Below, piece after piece: positions 7,901-17,200 of a DNA stretch of 19,058 nt. Numbering within the stretch: the first letter of the stretch is position 1; each line of letters starts with the position of its first letter. This DNA is from Endotrypanum monterogeii (lineage: Eukaryota > Euglenozoa > Kinetoplastea > Trypanosomatida > Trypanosomatidae): the NCBI GenBank assembly GCA_000333855.2, contig CM007332.1, positions 381,647 to 400,704 on the forward strand, in the 5' to 3' direction. Position numbers and translations under genes: made by a program. The notes beneath the pieces were generated by a model. The model saw nothing but the letters and a program-made list of their open reading frames with translations, ran no database searches and was not told the origin of the DNA.

Positions 7901-10185
7901 TTCTATCCTCCATGAAAAGCACATCATCTGCAAGGGGAGTGTCTCGCGCAGCCAACGTTGCGGGTGACCGGACATCGAGAGGCCAGTGCCATCGTCGTTG
8001 GCGCGGCCACACCAACTGTGGCCCACAGTGCTACGAGGGGGGGGAGGGGGAGATGAACGACGTCGCAGACAGCGTGAAGACAGCGAGCGGAGCGAAAAGA
8101 ATCAAAAGGGAAACCACGGACAAATGTGAGGTGGCCCCGACCGCTTCTGCTTCCCTCAAGGCAGGGGTTGGTGTCCAACGGTCGTGTCCCGCGGACGAGG
8201 CGCTGGGGGTCTTTCCAGCGCTGCAGCAGTGGTTCGCGCAGATAGAGAAGCGTGGTGGAATGACACATAGAACGTCACCGAACACACAGCGCAGAGGGGC
8301 TGAATTGGTGAGTGCCGTGCCTCTGACGGACGACGTCGCCCTAGAGCGCGACAGCGCGTATTCGCGACACGCAGCACAGACGGCACCGATATTTCCTCAG
8401 CACCACGGAGAGACTTGCGCATCCCGTGAGCCTGGAGTTGACAGCGTTTCATATACACAGAATGCACTTGCAGGGTCTGCTGTGGGCTCTCTTGATTGGG
8501 TCGATGATGCAGTCCTCGACGAAGTCGTCGTGGTTGGCGTCGTGCCCCGTGACCACCCGCATGAGCTGAAGCTGGTTGCGCCATCTCGCGCCTTCTGTAT
8601 GGCTCTCACACAGAGGCTGGAGGAGGTTGCCGAGGCAGCCGTGCAGATCCTCGCTTTCATAGCCCCACCCCATGAACCCCTGCCTTCAGATATCCTGGGT
8701 GCTATGCGCGGGGAATCAAGGAGGGTATCGACAACACACCGTGCATCTTCTCATGACACGACGACTACCACGTCCGCCGATGACTGGCGGGCCTGGCTGG
8801 AGGAACAGTACTTCACATCTATGTGGGCGACGCTGCGTCTGCGCTTGACCGCAGTCGAGTGGCAGACAGTACTTCAGGGGGCATTAGGCTCTCCTTTTCT
8901 TGCACGATGGGCTACAGCAGCTGCTGCAGGTTCTGTCTGCCCTAGCGCCACGTTTCCCAGTGATGCGCTACACACTGAAGCGAGCTCTGTGCCTTCCGCG
9001 ACACACGAGAACAGCGCAGACAGGTCCTCTTCTCAGGCGAAACAAAGGATTGGGGACATTGTATACAGTGCTCTCCGTGATGTTCGGGCAAGTGTGCGTT
9101 CAGCTGCGGAGCTCCACACCTCTGCCTGCCTCAGCGCCGCCGAGGACCTCGTCACCCGCGTAGTGCTCACAGCATTAGTCCCTATTCTCCACCGGCGCAT
9201 CACCGTCATGTACGAGTTGCTGCGTCATTTCTCTTCCAAATCTCTTTACACATCTCACCGCCAACAGTGCGACGCGTATCAGCACTGGTACAGCATGACT
9301 CCCTCTCCCGCATCTGTGCTGCGGCTGTTGCAGCGCAGCGGGCGGTACTGTGGTGCCCTGGGGCGGTGCTATCCGCAGTACGACCTTTTCCCCGAGGTAT
9401 CCTCTCCCCCGAGGACGTCGCTGCCCGGCGTCCGGGAAGAGAAGGCAATGCGGGAAGCCGCGGCAGCGATGTCGTATCCTCGGTGCCCGCGGAGCTGTGT
9501 AGCGGACAAGGCTGAAGTGCCCACTGCTGCCACTAATGGTACAGCTACACAGTCAGACGTGTCGACGCTGTTGGGCTCGGGACACACAGAGTCCTCCGGT
9601 GGACTGAACGGCTCCTCAGCCCCCCACGCAGGGGACTTCCCCGTGCGCCGACGGGCGATTGCGAGTTCACCAGCCGGGGTCGAAGACGGGGACAACTTTT
9701 TCCCGTCGTCATCACCGTCTTCCCCGACGGCAACGACGGTGCCAGCAGCCGCGGCATCTGCGTGGATGTCGTCTCCTCTCTCTCCCTGTGATGAGAGGTC
9801 GTCTCCGCAAGGACCATTACAGCAGGAACCGCAGGTGGTCTTGATGTATGTGCCCGAGGCGGCGCTACTGGAGCCTCGATACCTCCAGCGCTTTGCCTGG
9901 TGGATGCACCGTACTCATCACGGCGCTGGTGCGAGCGGCCTCGGAAGCTCCGTGAGTATCAACAGCGATTGCACCGGCGGCGCAGGTTTGGGCGCGCAGC
10001 CGTCTTCTCGCGCGCCCAACACAGTGCTTAGTATACCCGGCGACTATCTACGTGTGCTTCCGCTGCAAGAACAAGATGCGTCTATCCGCATCGTGTTGCG
10101 CAGCATGGCGCAGAAAGGACGCACGCTGGGCTTGTGGGAGATGCGGCAGCACATCCGACAGCATGTTTCATACGTCTATCACTGA
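4978..10185 (+). CDS. Very large, mostly disordered protein of unknown function (about 1735 residues)
   Basis: I do not recognise this protein. The frame stays open for over 5.2 kb and ends at TGA 10183-10185. Most of it is Ser/Ala/Thr/Pro-rich low complexity typical of trypanosomatid hypothetical proteins. More ordered islands are: LVQQIVPCTYFFGPP (residues about 268-282); GALVEWSSGIVSYTS plus RRFYCLPPPFPT (about 741-785); a Cys cluster CRCYRCLPLLVQF (about 900-913); WLEEQYFTSMW through GSPFLARW (about 1271-1312); a helical stretch ending PILHRRITVMYELLRHF (about 1361-1420); VVLMYVPEAALLEPRYLQRFAWWMH (about 1620-1644 in all); and the Arg/hydrophobic C-terminus. There is no signal peptide or clear membrane helix. 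The start is uncertain. The first 17 residues (MYLRIYVYTYTYI...) come from TA-rich simple sequence, and in-frame ATGs at 5029, 5272 and 5461 are alternatives, the last with the best context (G at -3). Confidence 0.75.
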   Translation: MYLRIYVYTYTYICKYSMHICGASDDQETTGPLAPLDPDNATAVEPGRTGTLPPFNGSSFTHFTAWQGSPLLTVGLGGEHYTYEALCTAGVASITLKYMQCERDREQHDDDEQHDTLHTGNVRESHVGAGRCLVLDRVTIGGSSQTDSRPLRLFSVAAHEGMASPRKHLSFPATATAAGMAADNIGWRSENRGDEDARNHGDDASSGSLVYSRSSTATAASTRTAHSSSSSPPGCAPGDGDVLLDILEEVEVCNLVPLLPRTFATEQLVQQIVPCTYFFGPPKSMPSHAECVPSARHSRDGANAMSTHAFGEWSSVSPICASPKGGCLAHVRRVSDQHTALLRAVANPPIMPEAVAQALRGDSEAAVDDVGVSRTWMALPSVPVYMQATSLAACGDSNDKAWVETHITQISSGDYSELPKGGGIGKKGLAPLASSVVGEQASPVLCQESLNCNEDNVKLELVHSEAKWRDTIAASAVSPRSGGSSFVHTSGASSLQLASEAILSVRSPMSRGVCTSTTTREDVIHRTYAENGSGLRHGDSVHPHSYPSPLSSLASALEDSVVVRSHEAGSPCTSFIAAQARYAQHRRLLLQGHGGSVDFFTNHRTDNFAHTNSLHTDATRPIWDRQSAAPPPCAAGMSNPTEGLDTTDKSLLTSAQPAAPFTSFIPEVDVSADSHMSATAVTETNTRNAGLLPSRTASSRQCGGVPLLLPLTLASSAPRSTCQQQQQEQHSLLVHQGCLGGALVEWSSGIVSYTSDTLGLYEEQKMRSRRFYCLPPPFPTARLALGGPVQDSTSVGSRVPAEDRSNLRGAVFAQLQRLSRVRKIECALSHGAVSSEGKYTAVPRTSNHNTTPSVAAAASSSCASPRPSHLVMERLSPILSRSSSPPPPTAISEVSSPVHKCRCYRCLPLLVQFAQVPSLSSPVLRRYLDTLHQRALPEFLSQPRRHGASQAAAAPEVGSAPSQEEEIVNTSAKRVLSSMKSTSSARGVSRAANVAGDRTSRGQCHRRWRGHTNCGPQCYEGGEGEMNDVADSVKTASGAKRIKRETTDKCEVAPTASASLKAGVGVQRSCPADEALGVFPALQQWFAQIEKRGGMTHRTSPNTQRRGAELVSAVPLTDDVALERDSAYSRHAAQTAPIFPQHHGETCASREPGVDSVSYTQNALAGSAVGSLDWVDDAVLDEVVVVGVVPRDHPHELKLVAPSRAFCMALTQRLEEVAEAAVQILAFIAPPHEPLPSDILGAMRGESRRVSTTHRASSHDTTTTTSADDWRAWLEEQYFTSMWATLRLRLTAVEWQTVLQGALGSPFLARWATAAAAGSVCPSATFPSDALHTEASSVPSATHENSADRSSSQAKQRIGDIVYSALRDVRASVRSAAELHTSACLSAAEDLVTRVVLTALVPILHRRITVMYELLRHFSSKSLYTSHRQQCDAYQHWYSMTPSPASVLRLLQRSGRYCGALGRCYPQYDLFPEVSSPPRTSLPGVREEKAMREAAAAMSYPRCPRSCVADKAEVPTAATNGTATQSDVSTLLGSGHTESSGGLNGSSAPHAGDFPVRRRAIASSPAGVEDGDNFFPSSSPSSPTATTVPAAAASAWMSSPLSPCDERSSPQGPLQQEPQVVLMYVPEAALLEPRYLQRFAWWMHRTHHGAGASGLGSSVSINSDCTGGAGLGAQPSSRAPNTVLSIPGDYLRVLPLQEQDASIRIVLRSMAQKGRTLGLWEMRQHIRQHVSYVYH

Positions 10186-10572
10186 CAAAGCCGCACACTA
10201 CCGTTTTCATGCAGTACTGTGTGTGTGTGTTTAAGGGCCAAATGTGTGTGGATGTTGGGGAACTTCAAAGATGGGGGTTTCTACATATTGGTAGAGTTTG
10301 CGTCAGCGTCTGCACCACCGAGCGTCTCTTGTCACCCTCTTGTTTCGCTTCCCTTCCTTCCGATCTCCCGTGTCATATTTGAGTGCGTCATCCACAGTCG
10401 TTGCCTTGGCTTTCCCCTATCCTTCTCCTTTTCTCTGGCATGAGTTTCTCGGTGTGACAGTGATCTGCATCCCTTTAATGTCTCTATCATCAACCCTAAG
10501 GTATATATGTTTACATACGCACATGTGCATCGTCGAAGCACTCAAATCGACAGCAAAATGTTCGCACCCTGG

Positions 10573-10590
10573 GGTGTACTGTTGTACACC
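10573..10590 (+). other. Perfect 7-bp hairpin with a TGTT loop in the 3' UTR
   Basis: GGTGTAC (10573-10579) pairs exactly with GTACACC (10584-10590) around TGTT. It lies about 390 nt after the stop of the large gene, so it may sit in that mRNA's 3' UTR. It is not a bacterial-type terminator, and its function is unknown. Confidence 0.35.
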
Positions 10591-10832
10591 ATAGCCACAG
10601 AAGGCGAGACATGAGCTGTGAAGACACCGCGGCGGCGATTCATGTATCAATCGAATGTTTTTTTTTTTTGTTCAACGGTTCAGCATTTTTCTTTCTCCCC
10701 CCTCCTCCGCCCCTCCCTTTCTGACCATGTGCTGCTGCACCGACGCCGGGTCTTGCATGTTGGAGTGCCTCCCACGCGCTGCAGAGCACACGCGAAAATC
10801 AAGTCGTCTCTCACACGGAATTTTTTTTCTTT

Positions 10833-10853
10833 TATATATATATATATATATAA
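10833..10853. repeat. (TA)n microsatellite beside a splice acceptor
   Basis: A TA run of about 10 units is flanked by T8 on the left and a T run on the right, immediately upstream of the AG at 10865-10866. Confidence 0.88.
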
Positions 10854-10866
10854 TTTTTTTTTGTAG
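10854..10866 (+). promoter_or_regulatory. Likely trans-splice acceptor of the J-domain gene
   Basis: A T-rich tract ends in TTTTTGTAG, with the AG at 10865-10866. The resulting 150-nt leader contains no ATG before the predicted start at 11017, which supports both this site and that start. Confidence 0.6.
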
Positions 10867-11016
10867 CTCGTACTACCTCGAGCCATATCACCCTAGATCC
10901 CACATCTCCCCCCTCTCCCGAGAAGAGGAGGCAGATACCCTCGAGGACACCAAGCCCTCAAACATTTTTGTTTGCCTTGTTACTGGACCGGCGAGTGGGG
11001 CGGAAATTAGTATACT

Positions 11017-12774
11017 ATGGATCGGTGCTACCGCACCCTCGGCGTCGACCGCGGCGCTGGCGAGGCGGATATCAAACGGGCGTATCGCAAGAAGGCGCTA
11101 CAGCTTCATCCGGACCGCAACCCCAACGGTGCTGAGGCCTTCAAGATACTCCAGGAGGACTACGAACAGGCGCTCTCACGATTGAGGGGTCGAGGTAGCC
11201 GCCGAGCCGAGGCACCGCCAGGGCAGTCAACTGCACATGCGGCTGGTGCCGCCTTTCGGTTCGCACGGACCTCCGGCGCTGCGTGCGCGTCTGGCACCAC
11301 CGCTGGATCTTCTCCCCTATTCACGGACAATGAACTGTTTGGGGAATCCATCCCTGGCGGCTGGTCTGGTGGTGGTGCGCGAGGCGGGGCACCGGCAGCG
11401 AAGAAGACAGGCAACACAGGCTCCAGTGGGACTCCACCCGCAGGAGAGATGAACAATAAGAGCAGCGCTTTCAGTGAGGAGGCTGCTGCAGCAGACGCGC
11501 GATGGCGCCGCGCGCATGGGGCTCGTGTGCCTGTTAGCGCCTACGGGGTCAACGGTCCTGTGCCGCACCCGATGAGCCCCCCGCAGATGAACCCGTCTTC
11601 CACTGCTTCCTCCGCTGCAGGGAATGAGGCGCAATCACGCGCGTCTACATCTTCGACGGGCGACCCTGCATCGACCAGAGAGCAATGGGAAATGTTTCTC
11701 TCACGGAAGCAGCAGCGGAAGATGGCGTCTGCTGAGGCAACGTCGGTCCATAAGGAGGGCACGTCCAGCAGCGCCGACAAAGGCATACCCTCACAGAGCA
11801 GCAGTGGCGATGGCAATAAGAAGACCGAGCCGGTGAGAGGAGGAGGTGAGGGAGAATCGGCAGAGGAGCGGGCGTATCGCGAGGCCACGTTTCTCGAGCG
11901 TCGCATGAAGGAGTTGTCGGGAGCGAGCGTGGATAGGTCTTCGACCAAACAAGGCTTCTGCCACGAGCAGAATGAATTGGATAACAGAACTAGCGCCACC
12001 ACCAAGTATGAAGCCTCCAAGGAGGGACAGGGGGAGAAAGATGTGCGGCGCCATTCGAGTCACAACGTGGAGGCTGCTCAGAGGTTCCATCAAGGTGACA
12101 GCCATGCAGAGAGTTCAGTGAAGAACGGCAGTGCATCTACTCACATTGCAAAGGACGGCGATGCCGAACACTCTCAAACCTTCGCCGGTCCACCAGCGGC
12201 TGCCCAGTCGTCGGCATCCCAGCCTGGCAAGCCTCTCGCGGGCGGTTCCTTGCCAGGGAAGCAGGGCTTCATGTCGGGCCTGGATATTGATGAGAAGTTG
12301 AAGAAAAATTTCATTCATCGTGAAACGATTTTAGATGAGCGTCGTCTTCTCCAAAGCGAATATCTTCGTCACCGCTACACACCCAGTCCCGAGGATGTGG
12401 CAAATATGAGCGATATGGAGGTCTACCTTTTAGCGTCGCTCTTAAAAAACATTCAGAACAAGGTGGAGAAGGTGATGGCGGCACGTCTCGAGAAGGGGCC
12501 GTGCAGCCGCTGTGCAGGGGCACCTCGATCGTATCAGCATCTGTATTTCACCTGCACTCATCCCAGCATTTGTAGCGACTGCGGCGCGTCTGAAGTGTTG
12601 AAGTGTCCCATCTGCGGAGCTGCTCGGGCAAATCGTACGCGCTCGGTCCCAGAGCCCATCTTCTCCGCCTCATCATCGGAGGAGCCGAACATCTCTAGTA
12701 CAGTGAGATCGTCGACAGCAACAGGCACTTCTGCGGCATGTAGTACCCCCATCGTGGCTTACAGTACAGGTTGA
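11017..12774 (+). CDS. J-domain protein with C-terminal RING finger
   Basis: The 585-residue protein starts with a J-domain (residues about 2-57). Helix II carries ADIKRAYRKKALQLHPD, with the invariant HPD at 31-33, so it is expected to stimulate an Hsp70 ATPase. It has no G/F region and no CxxCxGxG zinc repeats, so it is a class C (type III) J-protein. A long Ser/Ala/Gly-rich linker (about 60-410) with short charged helices follows (EQWEMFLSRKQQRKM; EERAYREATFLERRMKEL). After a helical block (about 425-492) comes Cys496, Cys499, Cys513, His515, Cys519, Cys522, Cys530, Cys533. This matches the spacing C-x2-C-x13-C-x-H-x3-C-x2-C-x7-C-x2-C, the RING-HC form seen in IAP- and MUL1-type E3 ligases, including the CPIC end. 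E3 activity is inferred; Gly, not Arg, follows the last Cys. There is no signal peptide or membrane helix, so the protein is probably cytosolic or nuclear. Confidence 0.88.
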   Translation: MDRCYRTLGVDRGAGEADIKRAYRKKALQLHPDRNPNGAEAFKILQEDYEQALSRLRGRGSRRAEAPPGQSTAHAAGAAFRFARTSGAACASGTTAGSSPLFTDNELFGESIPGGWSGGGARGGAPAAKKTGNTGSSGTPPAGEMNNKSSAFSEEAAAADARWRRAHGARVPVSAYGVNGPVPHPMSPPQMNPSSTASSAAGNEAQSRASTSSTGDPASTREQWEMFLSRKQQRKMASAEATSVHKEGTSSSADKGIPSQSSSGDGNKKTEPVRGGGEGESAEERAYREATFLERRMKELSGASVDRSSTKQGFCHEQNELDNRTSATTKYEASKEGQGEKDVRRHSSHNVEAAQRFHQGDSHAESSVKNGSASTHIAKDGDAEHSQTFAGPPAAAQSSASQPGKPLAGGSLPGKQGFMSGLDIDEKLKKNFIHRETILDERRLLQSEYLRHRYTPSPEDVANMSDMEVYLLASLLKNIQNKVEKVMAARLEKGPCSRCAGAPRSYQHLYFTCTHPSICSDCGASEVLKCPICGAARANRTRSVPEPIFSASSSEEPNISSTVRSSTATGTSAACSTPIVAYSTG

Positions 12775-13012
12775 ACGGCCCCACCGCAGCCCCCCCTCTC
12801 CCGCCTCCATTACATCTAGAAACTTATGAACAATCACCATGCCCAACGACAAATTTTTTTTTTTGTTTTTCCTCTGTCATCACCTCTGTGAGATAAGACA
12901 AGAATTGTCCAGGCAAGGGTAAGGCAGGGGGGGGGGGAGGGCACTGAATCGCAAGTGCTCATGTACATCCACTTGTACCTTTCTTTTTTTTCTCATGAAT
13001 ATATACATACGC

Positions 13013-13015
<3 letters not shown>

Positions 13016-13050
<35 letters not shown>
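13016..13050. repeat. (TA)n microsatellite, about 17 units
   Basis: This is an uninterrupted TA run. It lies about 240 nt after the stop of the J-domain/RING gene. Confidence 0.92.
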
Positions 13051-13053
<3 letters not shown>

Positions 13054-13149
13054 TAGATATATCTCTAAAGACGTAGACATATGTATATACGGATACCTAT
13101 GTGTGTGGTTCTTGTGACACTCTTTTTTTGGGCAACTGTCTCTCTCCTG

Positions 13150-13184
<35 letters not shown>
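13150..13184. repeat. Compound (TC)n(TA)n microsatellite
   Basis: A TC dinucleotide run (13150-13164) changes directly into a TA run (13164-13184). Confidence 0.9.
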
Positions 13185-14009
13185 TACTTTTGTGTGTGTG
13201 GTGGCTATGGTTTTTCCCCCTCTGTGTCTTGTACACTCCGTTTTTTTCTTTCGCTAGGCATAATCCCCATTCTCTTCCAGCCTCCGTGACTCGACTAGAC
13301 TCAACGTCTTTTTTATTTCTGCTCGCTCCCTGCCTTCTCGTTCGTCAGTCGTACTCGGATAATTCTTTTCTGAAATCATTTCTCACCATTGCCAGCGCTA
13401 TGAATGAAACGACCGGTCCCTCATCTACCCAGCTCCCCACCAGAGCAAAAAACAAACAAACAGACAAACAAGCAAAATATTGGCTACCCATTCCTCGAAA
13501 ATGGGGCACACGTTCAAGCTTTCCCTTGTTGAGGGAGTATCGTAAGCTCTTGCCGCCATGTGGGCAATGAGCAGCATGTAACCGCCCCTTCTTGCCCTCC
13601 CCCCCTATTCTCTTCCCGTGTGTGTCGTTTGGGCGACTTCCCCTTCCTTCTCCCCCCTTCCAATATTATCTCCAATTCCCTTTTTTTTTTCTTCTACCTT
13701 CCTCCATCAGCCTTCGTCACTCTTTTCGGCTTACCCGTCCCCCTTTCGTGTTTGATTTTAATTGCGGCCACACTGAGTGATCTCCTGCCATACAACCTCA
13801 CCTTTTTCCCTCCTCCCTATATATTTTCCCAGGTTGCTCCTCCTCCTTCGTGCCTCTGTGCTTCTGCGCATGCGTGGTGAGGTCCCGTCTCGCATACTAG
13901 AGGTTCTCGTCGCTTAGTTTTTTTTTATTATCTCACCGCCCCTCTCTCCTCTGTCCCCCCCTCTGTTCCCCCCTTCTCCAACTTGGATACACACACGTAC
14001 ACACTCATA

Positions 14010-14042
14010 TATTTATTATATATATATATATATATAATATAT
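14010..14042. repeat. AT-rich palindromic tract
   Basis: TATATTTATTA, a long TA run, then TAATATATA gives an almost self-complementary AT block next to the splice region of the following gene. Confidence 0.75.
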
Positions 14043-14120
14043 AGGGGTGGCTTCGTTATACACACGCATACCGTTTCCCCGTCTCCTCTCTCCCCTCTCG
14101 ATCACAACTTGGGTTGTATT

Positions 14121-14156
14121 TCTCTTCTTTTTTTTGTTTTTTTCTTCTGACTTTAG
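14121..14156 (+). promoter_or_regulatory. Trans-splice acceptor of the PDZ-like gene
   Basis: A dense T/C tract (TCTTCTTTTTTTTG, then TTTTTTTCTTCTGA) leads to CTTTAG, with the AG at 14155-14156. The 59-nt leader that follows has no ATG before 14216. This is the strongest acceptor in the window, and it fixes the start of the next gene. Confidence 0.75.
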
Positions 14157-14215
14157 AGGGGATCGCCGCTGCCATTCTTTCATCCCCATCCACCCGTTTT
14201 GTTTTGTTTGCAAAG

Positions 14216-17200
14216 ATGAAGTCTGGTGCCGCCGTCACCGTGGCAATAGAGTTTGCTCCAGATGAGAGCCAAACTGTATTCCCTGGCTTCGTCACCATCA
14301 CGAAGGCCACACTGACTGTCTTCAAGAGAAGCGGGAAGGCTCCCACGACAATGCGCGACGCCGTCGCCAATGAGCGATCTTCTTTCGTTGGTGTGTGCAG
14401 CTTACCGCTCATACAGTTTTACCGGCACAAAGACGTGATCAGCATTATGCGCGGCTCTAGTCTACTCTTCGATGACGCTGCTGCTTCGATGGATCTTCAT
14501 TCAGAGTTCACTGGCGGAGGCAACAGAGAATCTTCTATCAGAGAGAGCAGCCGCTCCCGCCGCCATAACCCATCTATGTGGGAGACACTAGCAATGTACT
14601 TCTCTTCACTGGGGGACTGCGACCGTGTGGTTGAGTGTCTGCTCAGTCGCGGCGCTGAGGAGACATTAGTGCCACCGCTACCGATGCATTCAGGAGCCCA
14701 GTTCTCACGCAATGGATCTACCCCAACAAGCGTGAACAGCTACAGCCGTCGCCAGAGCCCTGTCCGGCGCGGGAGCATCGCTGGTCGTGCGCGTCACCAC
14801 AGCGCCCAGAACTCGCCGAGCGTGAAAAGCCGTCTTGTCGCCCCCAACAACATCAACGGTCGTTCCGAGGACGACAGCAACATACAAAGTGCAGACACCC
14901 ACACCACACCTTCACGGGTGGGTGTGTCCACCCCACGCAGTTCCCGTCTTCCGAGTCGCCGGGAGAACGATGACGTGACTTCAGTAACGACGCCGTCGCA
15001 TTCGATCCGCTCCTCGCAGCAGCGTGTAGCGCCCGGTCGCATCGTTCCCAGCAGCAGGTGGAGTCTGCCCACCTCTGAGAGCCTGCAGGATCCCCATCTT
15101 TCCCATTACAGTGCAGAGAGGAGTCGTGATGCATCGGCAGTGGCACGTGTGTCGCATCGACATCCACACTCGTCAGTACACCGCCGCCTGGTGGAACCGG
15201 CGGAGCGCGAGTTCGCTAGAACGGAGGAGGGTCAGTTACCTAGCCACTCTGATCGCCACCGTAGCCGCTCGGATCGCCACCGTAGCCGCTCGGGTCGCCA
15301 CCGTAGCCACTCGCGCCCCTCTGCGTTGTCGCGGTCGCCACGAAGAAATGTTGCCGCCGCCGCCGCCACCGAAGGCACCTCTCCACGCCGCCACCACACT
15401 CCAAGCAAAGTGCACGGCACTGACGACACTGTTGTTCCCAGGTTGGCCTCTCCATCGACTCTGAGGCGCCGCGCCTCCCCCCAGACCAGAACCCCCGTGA
15501 TAGACTCGAGGACCACTTCACCCAATACCACATCACACAGGAACAGGGCGACGCAGAACTCGTTTTTACGTAGCGTACAACGGCTACAGCACCACCGCCT
15601 CCACTTCATGCAATACCTCCACAAGGAAATAGTGCATCAGACGTATTTGGTTGAAGAGGCAAAGGTCAAGGCAGCCATGGCGGCTGCCAGGGCAAACTTG
15701 TCAAGCCATCGCTCTACCTCACCCTTTGGCGGACGCGCATCAGACGCAGCCGCGGCGGAGGCGGCGCGTCTACGCGAGATCGAGACTCGCCTGGCGCAGG
15801 TAGAGGTCCTTCATCATGAAGCAGAGCGCGAGCGGGAGGAGGCAGCTCGACTGCGTCGAGAATATGAATGGAAATTAGAGGAGATGAATGCACGTGTGAG
15901 CAATGGCGCAGTGCCTGCCACGATACATGGCTCTCACAACGTCTCGGAACCAAGCTCGTCGATGCCGAGCGTGCACCGTGGCGGTGCCCCTCCCGTCGGG
16001 GGGCAGCTGATAGCTTTGCCCCACCAGAATGGAGTGGGCAGTGGCTATCCGCTGACAGCTCATCAGGGATACCCCATGTCAGCAGAGTGGATGCTGGCGG
16101 CCGACTTGGCTGCGTCCTCTCGCCCGGACGACGTGGATCTCTCCGTCGCCATCATTGATCGCTACGTATTTGGGGATGAATGGGATCGCGTCTACCCCAC
16201 CTACGAGGCGGACATTAGCTTTAACGCGCAGATTGATGTTTGCGTGGCGCTGAGACTCCCACGTCGCCTCGTGACCATCACGCATCTTGTCGTGGATCGC
16301 CCCGGCTTACGCCTGACCGCAGAGATTCGCTACCATCCCGCCAAAATCGAGCGGCACTGTCTGGAGCGACGTATACAGGGCTGCCCATTTCGTTTTCTTC
16401 AGCGGTTTTATGATTTACGTGATTTATACGACCCCTCACACGACGGCGTTGCTTCCCTCGCCAGCGGTGGAAGTAGGCGGATCACAAGTGCATCGAGTGC
16501 TGCTAGTGGCCGGCGTCCCTCTCCGATGGAGACGCGTCGGGCGTCTCGCAGGATGTCGCTGCAGCGCCGCCGCTCACTGAATAGCCACCGGTACAGCAAC
16601 AGCGATGCGAGCAGGGCCGTCAGCGATATCGGCCATGACGATGATATAGACACTCGTCGAGACCAATACTACCGCCGCACGGAAGATCGTGTCCGCGCAG
16701 CAGAGGACCGCATGGCGAAGCGTCGCCATCGCGTGGCGGCGGAGCTGCGCCACCAGCTGGCAGAAAACATGGCTCAACTGATTGTTCAGGAAGCATATTT
16801 GCGTGACGGCATGCGGCTGGATGAAGCGAAACATCGACAGAAAATTGGGAAGGAAGCCCGCTCGAATGTGAGGTCAACGCTAACAACCTCCATGACCCAC
16901 ATAGAGGAGGAGGAGCGTGTCGAGCGGGCGGAGATAGAGGTTGGCGCGGCACGTCAGTTGCGCGTGCTGCTGGCTGTTCACCGGCGGCAGCTTTCTTTTT
17001 TTGGCTTACGGGACAGTGAAGCCGAGCGCCGCAGGAGGATCGCTGCGCAGGAGTTGGAGGCCCGACGCGACCTGAACGACGCCATGAACCCGGCCCGTGC
17101 CGCGCAGCGGAGGCAGGCCGAGCGCCAGGCGCGTGAGGAGGAGGTACTCGCCAGTCGAGGCGCTCGACACGTGAACACCCACGAGTGGAAGGCAGCCGTG

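Larger units (their letters stand above)
10186..11016 (+). other. Intergenic region between the large gene and the J-domain gene
   Basis: No gene is visible. It contains a (TG)n run (about 10217-10230), a small hairpin (10573-10590), a T12 run (about 10658-10669), a C/T-rich tract (about 10685-10725), a (TA)n run (10833-10853), a T run and the likely acceptor at 10866. Open frames in this stretch are short and run through simple repeats. Confidence 0.6.
12775..14156 (+). other. Intergenic region upstream of the PDZ-like gene
   Basis: No gene is visible. The contents are T11 (12854-12864), G11 (12927-12937), (TA)n at 13016-13050, (TC)n then (TA)n at 13150-13184, an A-rich CAAACAAA stretch (about 13445-13477), a strongly pyrimidine-rich stretch from about 13560 to 14155 and an AT palindrome at about 14010-14042. 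The open frames that cross it are repeat-coded or lack any domain. Confidence 0.6.

Noticed and set aside
10657..10669. Poly-T run after a GC stretch, like a rho-independent or Pol III terminator
   Set aside because: No upstream Pol III gene is visible and the genome is eukaryotic. Poly-T runs are common in these intergenic regions.
10655..11185. 176-codon open frame overlapping the start of the J-domain gene
   Set aside because: It is translated from poly-T, C/T and TA tracts and then overlaps the J-domain out of frame. The J-domain frame is clearly the real one.
13190..13570. 126-codon open frame between the J-domain/RING gene and the last gene
   Set aside because: It begins in simple repeats, shows no domain and has no convincing start context. 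Too weak to call a gene.
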